A DNA stretch of 64,000 bases from Muscardinus avellanarius. Its lineage: Eukaryota > Chordata > Mammalia > Rodentia > Gliridae. Positions 62,887 through 64,000 of this stretch are shown here, one piece after another. Under the pieces are notes generated by a model, which saw only the letters and a program-made list of their open reading frames with translations, was not told the origin of the DNA and made no database searches. The DNA lies in the NCBI GenBank assembly GCA_963383645.1, contig OY726571.1, positions 76,553,860 through 76,617,859 of the forward strand, in the 5' to 3' direction. Positions within the stretch are counted from its first letter, which is position 1; each line of letters opens with the position of its first letter. Made by a program: the position numbers and the translations under genes.

Positions 62887-63009
62887 ACATATACACACAT
62901 AAGCAGAGTGGTATATAAATGTACCTATCACATCTCTAACTAGGGATAGAGGTAGAAAATCTCCATCAAGATTCCATATTCACTTAAAACTGGAGCTAGA
63001 ATTCATACT

Positions 63010-63121
63010 ATTTGTCCAGAAGCCTTCTACCTCCATGCTATTCCCCTAGACCTATTTTTTTTTTATTTGAAAACAAGGTCTCACTAAGTTGCCAAGAGCC
63101 TAACTAAGTTGCTAAAGCCGG
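63010..63121 (-). mobile_element. B1-dID SINE fragment
   Basis: AGAAGCCTTCTACCTCCATG to TTGCTAAAGCCGG; head missing where the next SINE's T-rich tail begins. Confidence 0.78.
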
Positions 63122-63355
63122 TTTTGTTTTTTTATGTTTGTTTGTTTTTGTTTTGTTTTGCAGTATTGGAGATTAACCCAGAACTATTCTACCTCTGAGC
63201 TATATTCCCAGCCCTAGTTTCTATCCTTTATTTCAAAAGAGGACCTAGGTTGTGGAGTGCCTCACTAAGTAGCTGAGGCTGGCTGTGAACCTGTAATCCT
63301 CCTGTCTCAGCCTCCCAAGTACTGGGATTACAAGTATGCAACACCATATCTGGCT
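63122..63355 (-). mobile_element. B1-dID SINE
   Basis: (TTTTG)n-like tail, GCAGTATTGGAGATTAACCC, to ACCATATCTGGCT. Confidence 0.9.
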
Positions 63356-63414
63356 TGAATTAGTTTTAAAACCATTAAATAAAAATATTTAAAGTTTTGA
63401 AAACTAATTTCATT

Positions 63415-63617
63415 GGGCAGCTATGTAATACTGCACACGTTGGTAATCCCAGCACTAGGGAGGCTGAGATGGGAGGATCACCATTCATGGACACCCTCAG
63501 CTACTTAGTGAGGCCCTCTGCAATTTAGTGAGACTCTGTTTCAAAATAAAGAAAAAAAATAGGGCAGGGGGTGTGGCTCGGAGATCTAATGCCCCTGCGT
63601 TCCATCCCTAGACCCGC
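63415..63617 (+). mobile_element. B1-dID SINE
   Basis: TGGGCAGCTATGTAATACTG head (diverged), core with CTACTTAGTGAGGCCC, tail CATCCCTAGACCCGC. Confidence 0.88.
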
Positions 63618-63619
63618 AA

Positions 63620-64000
63620 AAAAAGTTTGTATATAAGAGAATATTATCAAATAATTTTCAAGTACATCTAAACTGAAACATTCATAAATTATGGGGAAAG
63701 TACCTCTCAAACTGTTACAGGCAATACTATAACAGAATGGGTATTAGTAGTAACAGAAATTCTGTATTTTGGTAAAGCAAAAATCAGACACAAGCCAAGA
63801 ATCAGACACAAATAAAATTAGAGGCATCCTTAATAGAGATGAGGGATTGAGCATGGACTCAATACCTGAGGAACCTGGGGACCACTGATCATTGTAGACT
63901 CTGGTCTCTTCATCCTATACTGGGGGCTTACCTCTTAAAGCACTCACCACTTCTGGATAGTGCCAAAGGCTAGGGACCAAGCCTTTAACACTCCTTAAGA
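63620..64000. other. Unassigned sequence at window end
   Basis: The last 80 bases (CACTCACCACTTCTGGATAG, GGACCAAGCCTTTAACAC) resemble a dispersed mammalian repeat, but the family is not assigned and the window ends inside it. Confidence 0.35.

Noticed and set aside
583..63617. The ID-like SINE tails as tRNA genes
   Set aside because: They lack a foldable cloverleaf and occur only as retroposon parts.

Overview
The window looks like nuclear DNA of a sciurid-related rodent (squirrel, marmot or ground squirrel lineage). The evidence is about 80 copies of a composite SINE in which a 7SL/B1-like head (start like GCCGGGCGTGGTGGCGCACG, B box GGTTCGAAGCC) is joined to a shortened ID tail (GGGCTGGGGGTGTAGCTC ... 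CCCAGTACC). This is the B1-dID architecture known from Sciuridae and some related rodents. Two stand-alone ID-like units, L1, L2, MIR and a MER5-like fragment fit the same picture. The species is not determined.

I find no complete protein-coding gene, rRNA, tRNA or CRISPR array. Almost all long open frames are translations of SINEs or of low-complexity DNA. The only open stretch I would follow up is a 258-base segment on the minus strand at 30576-30833, bounded by a plausible 3' splice site and a consensus-like 5' splice site. It is not recognised as a known exon.

Layout: 1-10 kb is SINE-rich with an L1 fragment split by a probable solo LTR (2471-3104). 10.3-14.5 kb holds a CpG-containing unique block, an old L1M 3' end, and a striking 196-base inverted duplication whose second copy interrupts a SINE. 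14.54-15.24 kb is a long, almost pure pyrimidine tract. 15.5-18 kb is mostly unique, and 18.3-19.1 kb is an L2 3' end. 19.2-23.7 kb holds SINEs, microsatellites, an 88-base tandem duplication and a perfect AT palindrome. 23.7-28 kb is SINE-poor, with LTR-like promoter structure and a second, older inverted duplication. 31.0-32.9 kb is a 5'-truncated L1. 33-48 kb is dense in SINEs, several nested. 41.5-42.9, 49.8-50.8, 58.8-60.1 and 61.5-62.6 kb are AT-rich single-copy stretches that look like distal regulatory DNA, though conservation was not tested.

Overall this is an intergenic or deep-intronic region shaped by SINE retrotransposition and local rearrangement. No set of genes acts together here. 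Coordinates of repeats are read by eye and may be off by several bases.
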